Shown piece after piece: positions 52,688 to 61,157 of a stretch of DNA of 61,157 bases. Under the pieces are notes generated by a model that searched no databases, was not told the DNA's origin, and saw only the letters and a program-made list of their open reading frames with translations. The stretch is from Propionibacterium sp. (GTDB taxonomy: Bacteria > Actinomycetota > Actinomycetes > Propionibacteriales > Propionibacteriaceae): the NCBI GenBank assembly GCA_022837595.1, contig JALHFX010000004.1:1-61157 (forward strand), read 5' to 3'. Every line of letters starts with the position of its first letter. Within the stretch, counting starts at the first letter, position 1. Position numbers and translations under genes: made by a program.

Positions 52688-53281
52688 TCAGCTGTTGAAC
52701 TTGTTCTGGGTGGCCGTCAGCCCCTGAGTGACGAGCATCTCGCAGGCGTCGGCGGCGCGCTGCACCTCGACGGCAAGGTCTTCACGCATGGCAGTCGGGA
52801 AAGCGCCGAGTACATGGTCGGCGGCGGCATGGCGGCCGGTCGGTCGTCCAACACCAAACCGGACGCGGTAGAAATCCCCCGTATGCAAATGCGCGCGCAC
52901 CGATTTCAGACCATTGTGGCCACCGTCGCCACCCCCGAATTTGATGCGCAGCTGACCGAATTCCAGGTCGATCTCATCATGGACGATGACCACGCGATCG
53001 GCCGACACCTTGAAGAAGGACGCTAGCTTGCCGACCGACTGACCCGATTCGTTCATGAAGGTGCGGGGCTTGACCAGCACCAGCTTGTCGCCGGGCGGTA
53101 CGCCCAGGCCAGTGGCCGAGATGATGGTCTCGGCCACTGCGGCACGCATACCTCGCGGAGCAGAAAAGCTCGCCCGGGCGCGCCGGGCGAGCTCGTCCAC
53201 AATCATGAAACCGACATTGTGTCGGGTGCGCTCATATTCCGGGCCAGGGTTACCGAGCCCAACGAGCAGCCAGGTGCTCAC
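52688..53281 (-). CDS. pth: Peptidyl-tRNA hydrolase
   Basis: A 197-residue Pth that releases peptides from tRNA dropped by ribosomes. It has WLLVGLGNPGPEYERTRHNV with the catalytic histidine, LVKPRTFMNESGQSVG, VIVHDEIDLEFGQLRIKFGG with the conserved aspartate, and GHNGLKSVRAHL. Its start overlaps the rplY stop by 4 bp, a conserved pairing. Confidence 0.96.
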   Translation of the reverse strand: MSTWLLVGLGNPGPEYERTRHNVGFMIVDELARRARASFSAPRGMRAAVAETIISATGLGVPPGDKLVLVKPRTFMNESGQSVGKLASFFKVSADRVVIVHDEIDLEFGQLRIKFGGGDGGHNGLKSVRAHLHTGDFYRVRFGVGRPTGRHAAADHVLGAFPTAMREDLAVEVQRAADACEMLVTQGLTATQNKFNS

Positions 53282-53898
53282 TCCTCGGAGTCACCCTCGC
53301 CGGCGTCCTCGTCAGCGCCTTCTTCGTCCTCGGCGGACTCGAGCGTCTCCTCGACTGCAACAGGCGCGTTGATGCTGAGCACCAATGCCTCCGCATCGTC
53401 ATCGAGCGTCACGCCCTCCGGCAGCGCAACGTCGCCGACGAGGATCTGGGCTCCGACCTCTAGCCCGGCGATCGAGACCTCGAAGTAAGCCGGAATGCTG
53501 GTGGCCTCGGCCTCGACGGTGATCTCGGTGCGCTCGGTGTTCACCAGCACGTCGCCCTCGGGCTCGCCGACCACGACGACAGGGATCTGAACGGAGACGC
53601 GCTCGCCCCGGAAGACCATCAACAGGTCGACATGCTCAATGCTGTTGGTGACCGGGTGGCGCTGCACCTGCTTCGGCAGCGCGAGCTGCTCTGGGGCGCC
53701 AGGCCGCTGAATGCTCAACAGAGCGTTGGCCTGACGCAGCGCCAGCATCGTCTTGTGTCCCGGCAAAGTGACGTGCAGCGGCTCATGACCGTTGGCGTAG
53801 AGGACGGCAGGAACCTTGTTAGCGCGCCGAATCCGGCGGGCAGCACCCTTACCGAACTCCTCGCGAGGTTCCGCGTCCAGCTTGATGGTGTCGACCAT
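53278..53898 (-). CDS. rplY: 50S ribosomal protein L25 (general stress protein Ctc type)
   Basis: A 206-residue L25/TL5/Ctc protein. The N-terminal 5S rRNA-binding domain has EFGKGAARRIRRANKVPAVL and HVDLLMVFRGERV. A beta-rich C-terminal domain runs to about residue 185, followed by an acidic tail (SAEDEEGADEDAGEGD). It binds 5S rRNA in the large subunit. Confidence 0.95.
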   Translation of the reverse strand: MVDTIKLDAEPREEFGKGAARRIRRANKVPAVLYANGHEPLHVTLPGHKTMLALRQANALLSIQRPGAPEQLALPKQVQRHPVTNSIEHVDLLMVFRGERVSVQIPVVVVGEPEGDVLVNTERTEITVEAEATSIPAYFEVSIAGLEVGAQILVGDVALPEGVTLDDDAEALVLSINAPVAVEETLESAEDEEGADEDAGEGDSEE

Positions 53899-54079
53899 TA
53901 CGAACTCCTCAACTCCAATTGCGAACTCATGGGCTCAGCGGGAGGAGGATCCGGCAACGAATACCGGCAACCAGTCGATCACGGGTTCGCAATCGCTCAC
54001 CCCTCGCCAAGTAGCGTGCCGATCTTACCCTTTCGATGCGGGTCATCGCGAATCAGCACAGTTCCGGCACCGATTGCCG

Positions 54080-54330
54080 AAATATCGGTAGGCCCGCCCC
54101 GAGCAGTTACCGGGTCAGTACCGAGCTGACCCCAGCGCCACCGATCGTCCCGCACTCGATCACAGCGGCTACCGATCGTCCCGCGCTCAATCACAGCGGC
54201 TACCGATCGTCCCGCACTCGATCACAGCGGCTACCGAAAGTCGCATGGACTACCGAACGTTCGGTAGCCCATGCGACTTTCGGTAGCCGCTCGTGGCGGA
54301 CCTGTACATATCGGTAGCCGCTGCACATCT
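54080..54330. repeat. CTACCGA palindromic array, copy 3, with 31-bp tandem repeats
   Basis: Three 31-bp units beginning CCGATCGTCCCGCACTCGAT lie at 54141, 54172 and 54203. They lead into the palindrome GAAAGTCGCATGGACTACCG ... centred on AACGTT (54257-54262), which pairs with its inverted half with one mismatch. Inverted TCGGTAGCCGCT units follow. It occupies the rplY-prs intergenic region (53899-54458). Confidence 0.88.
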
Positions 54331-54458
54331 GACCAGGCAGGACCAGGCAGCACCGGGCGCGACCGGAACATGACCAGGTGTCACCGGGCCCGTGGGCTCG
54401 GACGCATCGACGGAACCGTTCCCGAACTGCTTCCAGCGTAGAAACCCAGCGTAGAGAC

Positions 54459-55442
54459 TCAGTACTGCTGGGCTCCGTCGAACAGACTGGCCACAGAGCC
54501 GTCCTCAAAGACCTCGTGAATGGCCTGCGCCAACAGGGGCGCCACCGACAAGACAGTCGCCTTCTCCACATGCACACCGTCGGGGATCGGCAATGTATTG
54601 GTGAAGATGATCTCTTCGAACGGCTTGGAGTTCAGCCGGTCAGCCGCCGGACCCGAGAGGATCGCATGGGTCGCGGCGACGATGACCCTGTCAGCACCGT
54701 GTTCGAAGAGTGCTTCTGCCGCCTGGCAGATGGTTCCGCCCGTGTCGACCATGTCGTCCACCAAGAGGCACGTGCGTCCGGCGACGTCACCGACAACCTC
54801 GTGCACCTTGACCTCGTTGGCCACTGTCGGGTCATGCCGCTTATGGATGATCGCCAATGGCGCACCCAGCCGGTCACTCCAAGTATCGGCGAGCCGCACA
54901 CGTCCGGCGTCCGGGCTGACGATGGTCATAGTGGACGTGCCATATTTCTTCTCGACGTAGTCGGCCAACACCGGCAATGCGGTGAGATGGTCGAGCGGGC
55001 CGTTGAAAAAGCCCTGGATCTGAGCGGTATGCAAGTCGACGGTCATGATCCGGTCGGCCCCGGCTGCCCGATAAAGATCGGCGATCAGCCGGGCTGAGAT
55101 CGGCTCGCGTCCGAGATGCTTCTTGTCCTGCCGCGCATAGGGATAGCAGGGTGCGACGACGGTGATCCGCTTGGCAGAAGCGCGCTTGAGCGCGTCCACC
55201 ATGATCAGCTGCTCCATCAGCCACTCATTGACCGGAGCCGGATGTGACTGAATAACGAAAGCGTCCGACCCACGCACCGATTCCTCATAGCGGACGTAGA
55301 CTTCGGAGTTCGCGTAGGTGATCAGGCGGCTGGGTGTCAGATTGACCCCCATGAGTTCGGCGACCGACTGGGCGAGTTCCGGGTTGGCTCGCCCAGTGAA
55401 GAGCATCAGGTGCTTGTCCGTCGGACGCTTGACACCGCTCAC
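54459..55442 (-). CDS. prs: Ribose-phosphate pyrophosphokinase
   Basis: A 327-residue PRPP synthase (class I) making 5-phosphoribosyl-1-pyrophosphate from ribose-5-phosphate and ATP. It has MLFTGRANPELAQSVAELMG, the catalytic YPYARQDKKHLGREPISARL, VDLHTAQIQGFF and the PRPP loop CLLVDDMVDTGGTI. The GTG start overlaps the glmU stop by 4 bp, linking nucleotide and cell-wall precursor synthesis in one transcript. Confidence 0.97.
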   Translation of the reverse strand: MSGVKRPTDKHLMLFTGRANPELAQSVAELMGVNLTPSRLITYANSEVYVRYEESVRGSDAFVIQSHPAPVNEWLMEQLIMVDALKRASAKRITVVAPCYPYARQDKKHLGREPISARLIADLYRAAGADRIMTVDLHTAQIQGFFNGPLDHLTALPVLADYVEKKYGTSTMTIVSPDAGRVRLADTWSDRLGAPLAIIHKRHDPTVANEVKVHEVVGDVAGRTCLLVDDMVDTGGTICQAAEALFEHGADRVIVAATHAILSGPAADRLNSKPFEEIIFTNTLPIPDGVHVEKATVLSVAPLLAQAIHEVFEDGSVASLFDGAQQY

Positions 55443-56935
55443 TGATCGTCCTCCTGGTTTTCTTCAAGCAATTTGGCGCGGGCTTCGGCAACCGCGGGAT
55501 GGATTTCGCCCTCGGACTCGTTAGCGGCATCAGATGCCGGAGACCCAGCTCGCTTGCGATGCACCCAGTCGGTTGAAAGATGCTCACGGCCACGCGCCAC
55601 AGCCAGGGCTCCGGGTGGCACATCCTCTACGACGGCGGATCCTGCGGCGACGAAAGCACCGGCGCCGATGTTGAGCGGAGCGACGAGTACCGTATTCGAC
55701 CCGATGAAGACGTGATCGCCCAGGTGCGTCGGCGATTTATGAGAACCGTCGTAGTTCGCGAAGATCGTGCCCGCGCCGACATTGACGCCCTCACCGATGA
55801 ACGCATCGCCGCAATAGCACAAGTGCGGGACCTTCGAGCCGTCTCCGATCTGGGCGTTCTTCGTCTCAACGAAGGTGCCGATCTTGCCACCCACGCCGAG
55901 CACCGTACCTGGACGCAGGCGAGCAAATGGGCCGACTCGGGCGTCCATGTTGATGACCGACAACTCGCCGTGGGTGCGAATGACATGTGCGTTCTCGCCG
56001 ACCTCGACATCACGCAAGGTGGTGTCAGGGCCGATCACCGCGCCGGTGGCCACCGAGGTAGCACCCAACAGTTGGGTATTCGGCAGGATCGTGACATCGG
56101 ATTCCAGGTCGACATCGGCTTCGATCCAGGTGGTCTTCGGATCGACGACGGTCACGCCGTCGAGCATCCAGCGCTCCACAATCCTCCGGTTGACTTCCGC
56201 ATTCATCCGGGCGAGCTGGACGCGATCGTTGACGCCCTCGGTCTGCCAGATGTCATCGGTTATGTACGCACCGACGTTTCCGTTGTGCTCGCGAGCGTAG
56301 CCAAGAACGTCGGTCAGGTAGAGCTCGCCCTGCTGGTTGTCAGGAGTCAGATTGGCCAGGCCGTCACGTAGCACCGTGCCGTCGAAGACGTAGATACCCG
56401 AGTTGATCTCGCGAATCTGGCGTTCTTCCTGGGTGGCATCCTTATGCTCGACGATCCGGGAGACCTGCCCACCATCGCGGACGATGCGCCCGTAGCCGGT
56501 TGGGTCGGGCACGACCGCGGTCAGCACGGTGCAGGCATTGCGGCTCTCGCGATGGGCTGCCACGAGTTCGGTCAGCGTTTCACCGGTAAGCATCGGCACA
56601 TCGCCATATGTGACCACAACCTCACGCGTGGTCTCGCCGAGCGCTGGGATCGCGCATTTCACCGCGCCACCGGTGCCATTGCGCACCGGCTGCTCGACGA
56701 TCGTCACCAGCGGGTAGTTCTCGTTGAGGAGTTCTTCTACTTGTTCGCGCAGATGGCCGACGACGACAACCAGCTTCTGGGGTTCGAGAGCCTGAGCGGC
56801 ATCGAGAGCGTAACTGAGCATTGCGCGTCCAGCGACAGGATGCAGCAGCTTCGAACTCTTGGACTTCATGCGGGTACCGCCCCCGGCCGCTAGCACGATA
56901 ACGGCTGATACAGGGGTCTGAGCTGAAGTAGTCAC
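55439..56935 (-). CDS. glmU: Bifunctional GlcNAc-1-phosphate uridyltransferase/GlcN-1-phosphate acetyltransferase
   Basis: A 498-residue enzyme making UDP-GlcNAc. The N-terminal transferase has VLAAGGGTRMKSKSSKLLHP and VVTYGDVPML. The C-terminal left-handed beta-helix has VGPFARLRPGTVL, NYDGSHKSPTHLGDHVFIGS and AGSAVVEDVPPGALAVARG. A charged tail follows. The GTG at 56935 has AAGGAGA upstream; the frame extends to 57196 without support. Confidence 0.96.
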   Translation of the reverse strand: MTTSAQTPVSAVIVLAAGGGTRMKSKSSKLLHPVAGRAMLSYALDAAQALEPQKLVVVVGHLREQVEELLNENYPLVTIVEQPVRNGTGGAVKCAIPALGETTREVVVTYGDVPMLTGETLTELVAAHRESRNACTVLTAVVPDPTGYGRIVRDGGQVSRIVEHKDATQEERQIREINSGIYVFDGTVLRDGLANLTPDNQQGELYLTDVLGYAREHNGNVGAYITDDIWQTEGVNDRVQLARMNAEVNRRIVERWMLDGVTVVDPKTTWIEADVDLESDVTILPNTQLLGATSVATGAVIGPDTTLRDVEVGENAHVIRTHGELSVINMDARVGPFARLRPGTVLGVGGKIGTFVETKNAQIGDGSKVPHLCYCGDAFIGEGVNVGAGTIFANYDGSHKSPTHLGDHVFIGSNTVLVAPLNIGAGAFVAAGSAVVEDVPPGALAVARGREHLSTDWVHRKRAGSPASDAANESEGEIHPAVAEARAKLLEENQEDDQ

Positions 56936-57158
56936 CAAAGTCTCCTTCACAACGTGGCCAGTGCGTACCCCGGGCAGGAATCCACTCCTGCATCGCGGAT
57001 CGTGCCCCCACGGTCGCGACACCCTTTTGGGGCACCACCGGAACACTTCGACATCATACGCATATCCCCCTGTGGGAGATTGCCGTGGTCCGACTTCGGC
57101 TGATCCGGTCAGTGGTCGATTCGAAGCGAACCGAGAGCTGCGGACGAAAGTCTCATGC

Positions 57159-58796
57159 TCACGGCTGCGCCCGACCCGCCTGCCACTCGGTGACATACTC
57201 CTCGGCGACCGAACGAATCGCCTTGCCGATCACTGAATAGTCGGCCTCATCGAGGTTCGCGAGGGAGAGCCTGACCGACCAAGGTGGCCCGTCGAATCCA
57301 GAACCATTGAGCGCGACGACGCCGGTCTGCGCTGCGAGGCGGAAGAGGATGTCGGTGGGTTCGTAGGATTTCTTCAGGAAGGCTGCAAAGTCCGCAGGAA
57401 AATGCTCGTTGACATAACTCATGAAGTCGAGTTCGACGTAGTAACCGGCACGCAACGGATCGGGATGCAAGTTGAATTGCAATCCCGTCAGGAGCGCGTC
57501 CAGACGTCGGCGAATCAGCTGCTGGACCGATCGGCGATACGCACCCGCTTCGTCGAGCATGTCGAAGAGCGCGAACAACGCAAGCTGGACCTGCTGCGGC
57601 TGGGAAAGCCCGGCAGTATGCCGTAGCGCCACATCACGGGAATCGGCGACGAGTCGCTCGGCGAAGCTGAGGGATGCGGTGTCATCGGTCAACGATGAAT
57701 AGCGTCGCGCGAGCCGCTGCTTCTCAGCCGCCGGAAGAGCAGCCAGCTTTTCGTCGAGGATGGTGTCCTTGGCCGTCGCGATCGCACCAAGACGCCAACC
57801 CGTCGCGCCGAAATACTTCGAAAACGAATAGATCAGAATCGTGTTGCGTGACAACGAGGACGCCAGCGAGCGGAATCCTTGGACGAACGTGGCGTAGACG
57901 TCATCAGTGATGATCACCAGCCCCGGGTTAACGGTTGCCACGATCTCGGCAATCTGCGCGAGGGTGTCGTCGGACAACCGCACGGACGGCGGATTGGTCG
58001 GGTTGATACAGATCAGCAATTTAATCGACGGATCGCGCAGCTTGTCGATCTGCTCAGCGCTGTACTGCCAGCTGTGAGTGCCGTCTGGGAAGGTCATATC
58101 GGCTTCGAGCAGCACCTGCTCGAGCCCGTATTCGGGGAGCGAGACGATGTCGAGATAGGGCGTGAATACTGGCGCCATGATCGCGACGCCATCGCCCGGA
58201 TGAAGGATGCCGTTCGCGAAGAGCGAACCGAAAACGTAGCACATCGCTGCTGTGCCACCTTCGGTCGCGAAAAGGTCGATCCGGTCGCCGGAGAATCCCT
58301 CCCCCATCAAGGTGGCGAGATAACGCGCCGTGACCTGCGAACAGTAGGAGAGCATTGCCGGAGGGTCAGGATAGTGCTCACCGAGGATCCCATCGACGAG
58401 TTCGAAAACGAACTCATCACCGTCCCAGCCTTGGTCGTCCGCCCAGCTACAGATGGCGGTCAGCAAGGCGATGCCGGGTTCGTCCACGCGCGCGGCCAGC
58501 CACGCATCCAGGCGCTTCGAGATATCCTGCTGCTTCGGCTGCGCGATGAGGTCGGTCTGCCATTGGCCGACCTCGCGCCCGTCCTGGACGGCGAACAGTC
58601 CGAGTTGGAAGAACGCCTCCCGGGGTGCAGCTGCGAGGAAATTGGGGTTCCCGCGGCCGGCATTCAATAGCGCGTGAGCGACCCGCTGCTGGGAGTGGGT
58701 GCCCAAGGAGATGAGGGTCTCGCGCAGTTCGAAGGGGGACAGGGTTTCGAGCCGCTCAATGTCAGCTCGATCAGGAATAGCCGCAGTATCGGACAT
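57159..58796 (-). CDS. aspD: Bifunctional aspartate aminotransferase / aspartate 4-decarboxylase
   Basis: A 545-residue fold-type I PLP enzyme. Its length and the GRGNPNFLAAAPREAFFQLG start are those of aspartate 4-decarboxylase, which is longer than plain aminotransferases. INPTNPPSVRLSDDTL, IITDDVYATFV and SFSKYFGATGWRLGA (PLP lysine) are visible. It forms alanine and CO2 from aspartate and can generate a proton gradient with an aspartate/alanine antiporter. The antiporter gene is not adjacent here. Confidence 0.9.
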   Translation of the reverse strand: MSDTAAIPDRADIERLETLSPFELRETLISLGTHSQQRVAHALLNAGRGNPNFLAAAPREAFFQLGLFAVQDGREVGQWQTDLIAQPKQQDISKRLDAWLAARVDEPGIALLTAICSWADDQGWDGDEFVFELVDGILGEHYPDPPAMLSYCSQVTARYLATLMGEGFSGDRIDLFATEGGTAAMCYVFGSLFANGILHPGDGVAIMAPVFTPYLDIVSLPEYGLEQVLLEADMTFPDGTHSWQYSAEQIDKLRDPSIKLLICINPTNPPSVRLSDDTLAQIAEIVATVNPGLVIITDDVYATFVQGFRSLASSLSRNTILIYSFSKYFGATGWRLGAIATAKDTILDEKLAALPAAEKQRLARRYSSLTDDTASLSFAERLVADSRDVALRHTAGLSQPQQVQLALFALFDMLDEAGAYRRSVQQLIRRRLDALLTGLQFNLHPDPLRAGYYVELDFMSYVNEHFPADFAAFLKKSYEPTDILFRLAAQTGVVALNGSGFDGPPWSVRLSLANLDEADYSVIGKAIRSVAEEYVTEWQAGRAQP

Positions 58797-58869
58797 CGGA
58801 GCTCCTCTACGATTAGGGCGCTCTGAGCATCGTCGCTGCGCGAATCGAGAGCTGGCCCCCGCTAACTTG

Positions 58870-58948
58870 TTCCCCGGGCAGGAGTCGAACCTGCGTCGCT
58901 AATCCTGATTCAAAGTCAGGCGGGCCCTGCCGACAGACCAACCGGGGA
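58870..58948 (-). tRNA. tRNA-Gln (anticodon TTG), long variable region
   Basis: Acceptor TCCCCGG/CCGGGGA, D arm GGTC/GGCC, anticodon stem CCTGA/TCAGG with loop CTTTGAA, and T arm GCAGG-TTCGACT-CCTGC. The region between anticodon and T stems is nine bases and two bases join the D and anticodon stems, so the molecule is 79 nt, longer than usual for Gln. Confidence 0.85.
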
Positions 58949-59042
58949 ACGATCACTCGGCACGTGATCAAGGACTACTCTACGGGGTCCGGCCCCCTTG
59001 ACGCGAAACTGGCTCACGAACGCGCTATGAAAGACTGATCTC

Positions 59043-59807
59043 ATGAGGTCGGCCGATTCTCAGCGCGCGCGCCGCGGACGTAGGCGCATGAGCAGCGCGG
59101 AACGCCGCGAGCAACTCATCGAGATCGCTCGCGGTCTATTCGCCGACCGCGGATTCGACGGCACCAGCGTCGAAGAGATCGCGGCTCACGCCGAGGTCAG
59201 CAAACCGGTCGTCTACGAACATTTCGGCGGCAAGGAGGGCCTCTACGCCGTGGTCGTCGACCGCGAGGTAAGGACGCTGGAGTCGAGCATTCAGACAGCG
59301 CTGGCTACTCCGAACGCTAACTACCGGGAAATCATTGAACGCGGCACGTTGGCCCTGCTCGACTATATCGATGCCCGCCCGGATGGTTTCAGAATCATCG
59401 CGCGGGACTCGTCGATGGCAGCGAGTAAGACCTCCTCCACGACGCAGGCGAGCCCAACTTTCGCGTCCATCCTCTCGGACATCACGGCTCGGGTCGCCGA
59501 CATCTTGGTGTTGCCGTTGACCCGCCGCGGCTACCCGCCCGAACTCGGTGCTGTCTTCGCGCAGGGCCTCGTCGGTATGGTCGCAGCAGCCGGACAGTCC
59601 TGGGTGGACCTGCGGGAGCCACCCAAGGAGGAACTTGCAGCCCAATTGGTCAACCTGATCTGGAACGGATTGTCCGGACTACAGCATTCACCCCGGCTGA
59701 TCAGCAGAGACCGTGACCGCCGTACAGCCGAGCAGAGTGCCTCTACGGCTGATCTGCCGAGCCACGAGCAGAAGGACGACTCAACTCTGCGGCGTGGCCA
59801 GCAATAG
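59043..59807 (+). CDS. TetR-family regulator
   Basis: A 254-residue regulator: RREQLIEIARGLFADRGFDG, TSVEEIAAHAEVSKPVVYEH and FGGKEGLYAVVVDREVRTLE form the DNA-binding domain. The ligand domain follows to about residue 215, with a polar tail. It corresponds in position to the TetR next to glmU and mfd in Mycobacterium (from memory). It overlaps the 3' end of the convergent MarR gene by 27 bp. Confidence 0.92.
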   Translation: MRSADSQRARRGRRRMSSAERREQLIEIARGLFADRGFDGTSVEEIAAHAEVSKPVVYEHFGGKEGLYAVVVDREVRTLESSIQTALATPNANYREIIERGTLALLDYIDARPDGFRIIARDSSMAASKTSSTTQASPTFASILSDITARVADILVLPLTRRGYPPELGAVFAQGLVGMVAAAGQSWVDLREPPKEELAAQLVNLIWNGLSGLQHSPRLISRDRDRRTAEQSASTADLPSHEQKDDSTLRRGQQ

Positions 59808-60272
59808 TGTTCTGAGCGCCCCGGCCAGCTCCACCTGCTCGGCGGGTTCCAGCACGGACACCAGCTCAGCCTCGGCTGCCACCAGATCTGCGAGTGCTTC
59901 GTCCACTTTCTGGCGGCCTTTCGATGTGAGCTGGACGAAGACCCCGCGGCCGTCCTGGGGGTTCGCCATCCGCTCCACAAACCCGCGAACGCACAGCCGA
60001 TCGACCCGGTTGGTCATGGTGCCGGAGGTGACGTGGGTCTGAGCGATCAGCTGACCGGGAGCCAGCCGATAGGGCTCTCCCGCACGACGCAGTGCGGCGA
60101 GCACGTCGAACTCCCAGATGTGAAGCTCCTGGGCCGCGAAAGCCGCTGCTCTGGCTGAGCTCAGCAGCTGCGCAAGCCGCGCGATACGCGACCAGACCTG
60201 CATCGGTTCAAGGACAAGATCGGGACGCTCACGCTGCCAAGCAGCCACCAGCTCATCAACCTCGTCCATCAT
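59781..60272 (-). CDS. MarR-family regulator
   Basis: A 163-residue regulator with a winged helix: LHIWEFDVLAALRRAGEPYR, QLIAQTHVTSGTMTNRVDRL and GFVERMANPQDGRGVFVQLT. It probably senses phenolic or oxidative signals. Its ATG overlaps the ispE stop by 4 bp, so it is translated from the ispE transcript. Confidence 0.93.
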   Translation of the reverse strand: MMDEVDELVAAWQRERPDLVLEPMQVWSRIARLAQLLSSARAAAFAAQELHIWEFDVLAALRRAGEPYRLAPGQLIAQTHVTSGTMTNRVDRLCVRGFVERMANPQDGRGVFVQLTSKGRQKVDEALADLVAAEAELVSVLEPAEQVELAGALRTLLLATPQS

Positions 60273-61157
60273 CGTGAGAATCGATCAGGGCCGGTGGTAA
60301 CGCTGGGGCCGGCGACCGGACCATAGGCACGGCGAACATCTTGAACCTCGGAAGCCTTGTCAAAAAGCTCGTCGGCCAGATCGTCTGCTGAAGAAGCGTC
60401 GGCGGCGAGGAAAGCGCAGGTCGGACCCGAGCCACTCACCAAGGCGGCCAACGCCCCGGCCCTCAGGCCGGCGTCCAGCGTCATGGCGAGCTGCGGGTAG
60501 AGCTCGACTGCAGCAGCCTGCAGATCATTGCGCAGCCGCCCGGCTACCCGTTCGGGATCTCCTGAGCAGAGATCGGCGAGCGCTTCGGCCGCCAACTCGT
60601 TATTCGGCCGGATCGCTCCACGGGCGGCCATGTCGTCGAATTGGCGGTAGACCAGCGGAGTCGACAGACCGCGTGGGGCGGTCGCGAAAACCCATTCGAG
60701 ACGCCCAATCGAGGCTTGCGGGGTGAGCCGCTCTCCGCGTCCCAGCCCGAGGGCATTGCCGCCATACAACAGGAACGAGACGTCGCTCCCCAATTCGGCA
60801 CCGAGCCTCGATAAATCGTCGATCGGCAGGCCCAGATCCCACAACCGATTGCAGGCCAAGAGGGTCGCCGCAGCATCGCCGGACCCACCGGCCATTCCCC
60901 CGGCCATCGGAATCTGCTTGACGATACGCAAATCGACGCCAGGGGCTCGTCCGCCTGCTGCCCGTTCGCGCAGCAGCAGCGCGGCCCGATAGGCCAGGTT
61001 GGTGTGATCGCAGGCCAGTTCCTCGCTGCCCTCCCCACTCATCTGCAGAACGATCTGGCCATCACTTCGCGGCCGAGCGACGATCTCATCGAAGAGCGAG
61101 ACTGCCTGAAAGACCGTAGCCAGATCGTGGTATCCGTCTTCCCTGCGGGCCCCGACG
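60269..61157 (-). CDS. ispE: 4-diphosphocytidyl-2-C-methyl-D-erythritol kinase (5' end outside window)
   Basis: A GHMP kinase of the MEP isoprenoid pathway. The visible N-terminal side reads GARREDGYHDLATVFQAVSL. The ATP loop is PMAGGMAGGSGDAAATLLAC, and the C-terminal GHMP motif is ALVSGSGPTCAFLAA. Only about the first 15-20 residues are missing beyond the right edge. It phosphorylates CDP-methylerythritol. MarR follows with a 4-bp overlap. Confidence 0.95.
   Translation of the reverse strand, partial: VGARREDGYHDLATVFQAVSLFDEIVARPRSDGQIVLQMSGEGSEELACDHTNLAYRAALLLRERAAGGRAPGVDLRIVKQIPMAGGMAGGSGDAAATLLACNRLWDLGLPIDDLSRLGAELGSDVSFLLYGGNALGLGRGERLTPQASIGRLEWVFATAPRGLSTPLVYRQFDDMAARGAIRPNNELAAEALADLCSGDPERVAGRLRNDLQAAAVELYPQLAMTLDAGLRAGALAALVSGSGPTCAFLAADASSADDLADELFDKASEVQDVRRAYGPVAGPSVTTGPDRFSR

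Noticed and set aside
54141..54233. Three 31-bp repeats as a CRISPR array
   Set aside because: The units are contiguous without spacers, are part of the CTACCGA array, and no cas gene is nearby.

Overview
The window looks like a chromosome segment of a high-GC actinobacterium, most likely from the Propionibacteriales. The right third keeps a gene order that I recall from Mycobacterium and other actinobacteria: ispE, pth, rplY, prs, glmU, tRNA-Gln, TetR, mfd, mazG, a SurA-like lipoprotein, eno, DivIC/FtsB, DUF501, ppx and tRNA-Leu. GTG and TTG starts are common, and at least four genes appear to be leaderless. The genus is an inference. No rRNA, integrase, transposase or CRISPR array was seen.

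Bases 1-16255 form an accessory region. It opens with an unassigned two-gene cassette (554-2682). That cassette runs into a 5'-truncated DUF1801-like gene and is bracketed by near-identical 33-bp direct repeats. An acetate transporter, a broken hydrolase and a type IV McrBC restriction pair with a PUA/EVE-like domain follow. Next comes a corrinoid-type ABC importer behind a cobalamin riboswitch, then trmO, a cupin regulator, small membrane proteins and an XRE-ImmA/PIN toxin-antitoxin-like pair. The last gene is a Cro/C1-type repressor whose 3' end lies inside tRNA-Lys, which looks like a former integration site.

Bases 16404-31532 hold housekeeping and sugar genes: a tyrosine phosphatase, a TSUP permease with an MBL hydrolase, a HAD phosphatase and UTP-glucose-1-phosphate uridylyltransferase. 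Two beta-glucoside PTS operons then face each other tail to tail across a hairpin with 29-bp arms. Each has an antiterminator RNA target in its leader, an EIIBCA permease, a 6-phospho-beta-glucosidase and a LicT/BglG antiterminator. The first operon still carries a 38-codon remnant of an earlier glucosidase. A lone kduI follows.

Bases 31900-43600 are mixed: membrane and lipoprotein genes, NUDIX, Bax inhibitor-1, DUF2252, a lactonase, three tandem TetR paralogues with no obvious target, a LURP-one protein, an orphan flavoprotein, and a small cysteine-rich protein behind a CsoR/CstR-like palindrome.

Bases 43650-61157 are the conserved core, transcribed almost entirely on the minus strand with many 4-bp start/stop overlaps. 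Three intergenic CTACCGA palindromic elements (35280, 52381, 54080) have paired arms that differ between copies yet remain complementary. A second REP-like family sits at 26876, 31645 and 42577. These repeats, the cassette at 554-2682 and the repressor/tRNA-Lys junction are the least explained parts of the window.
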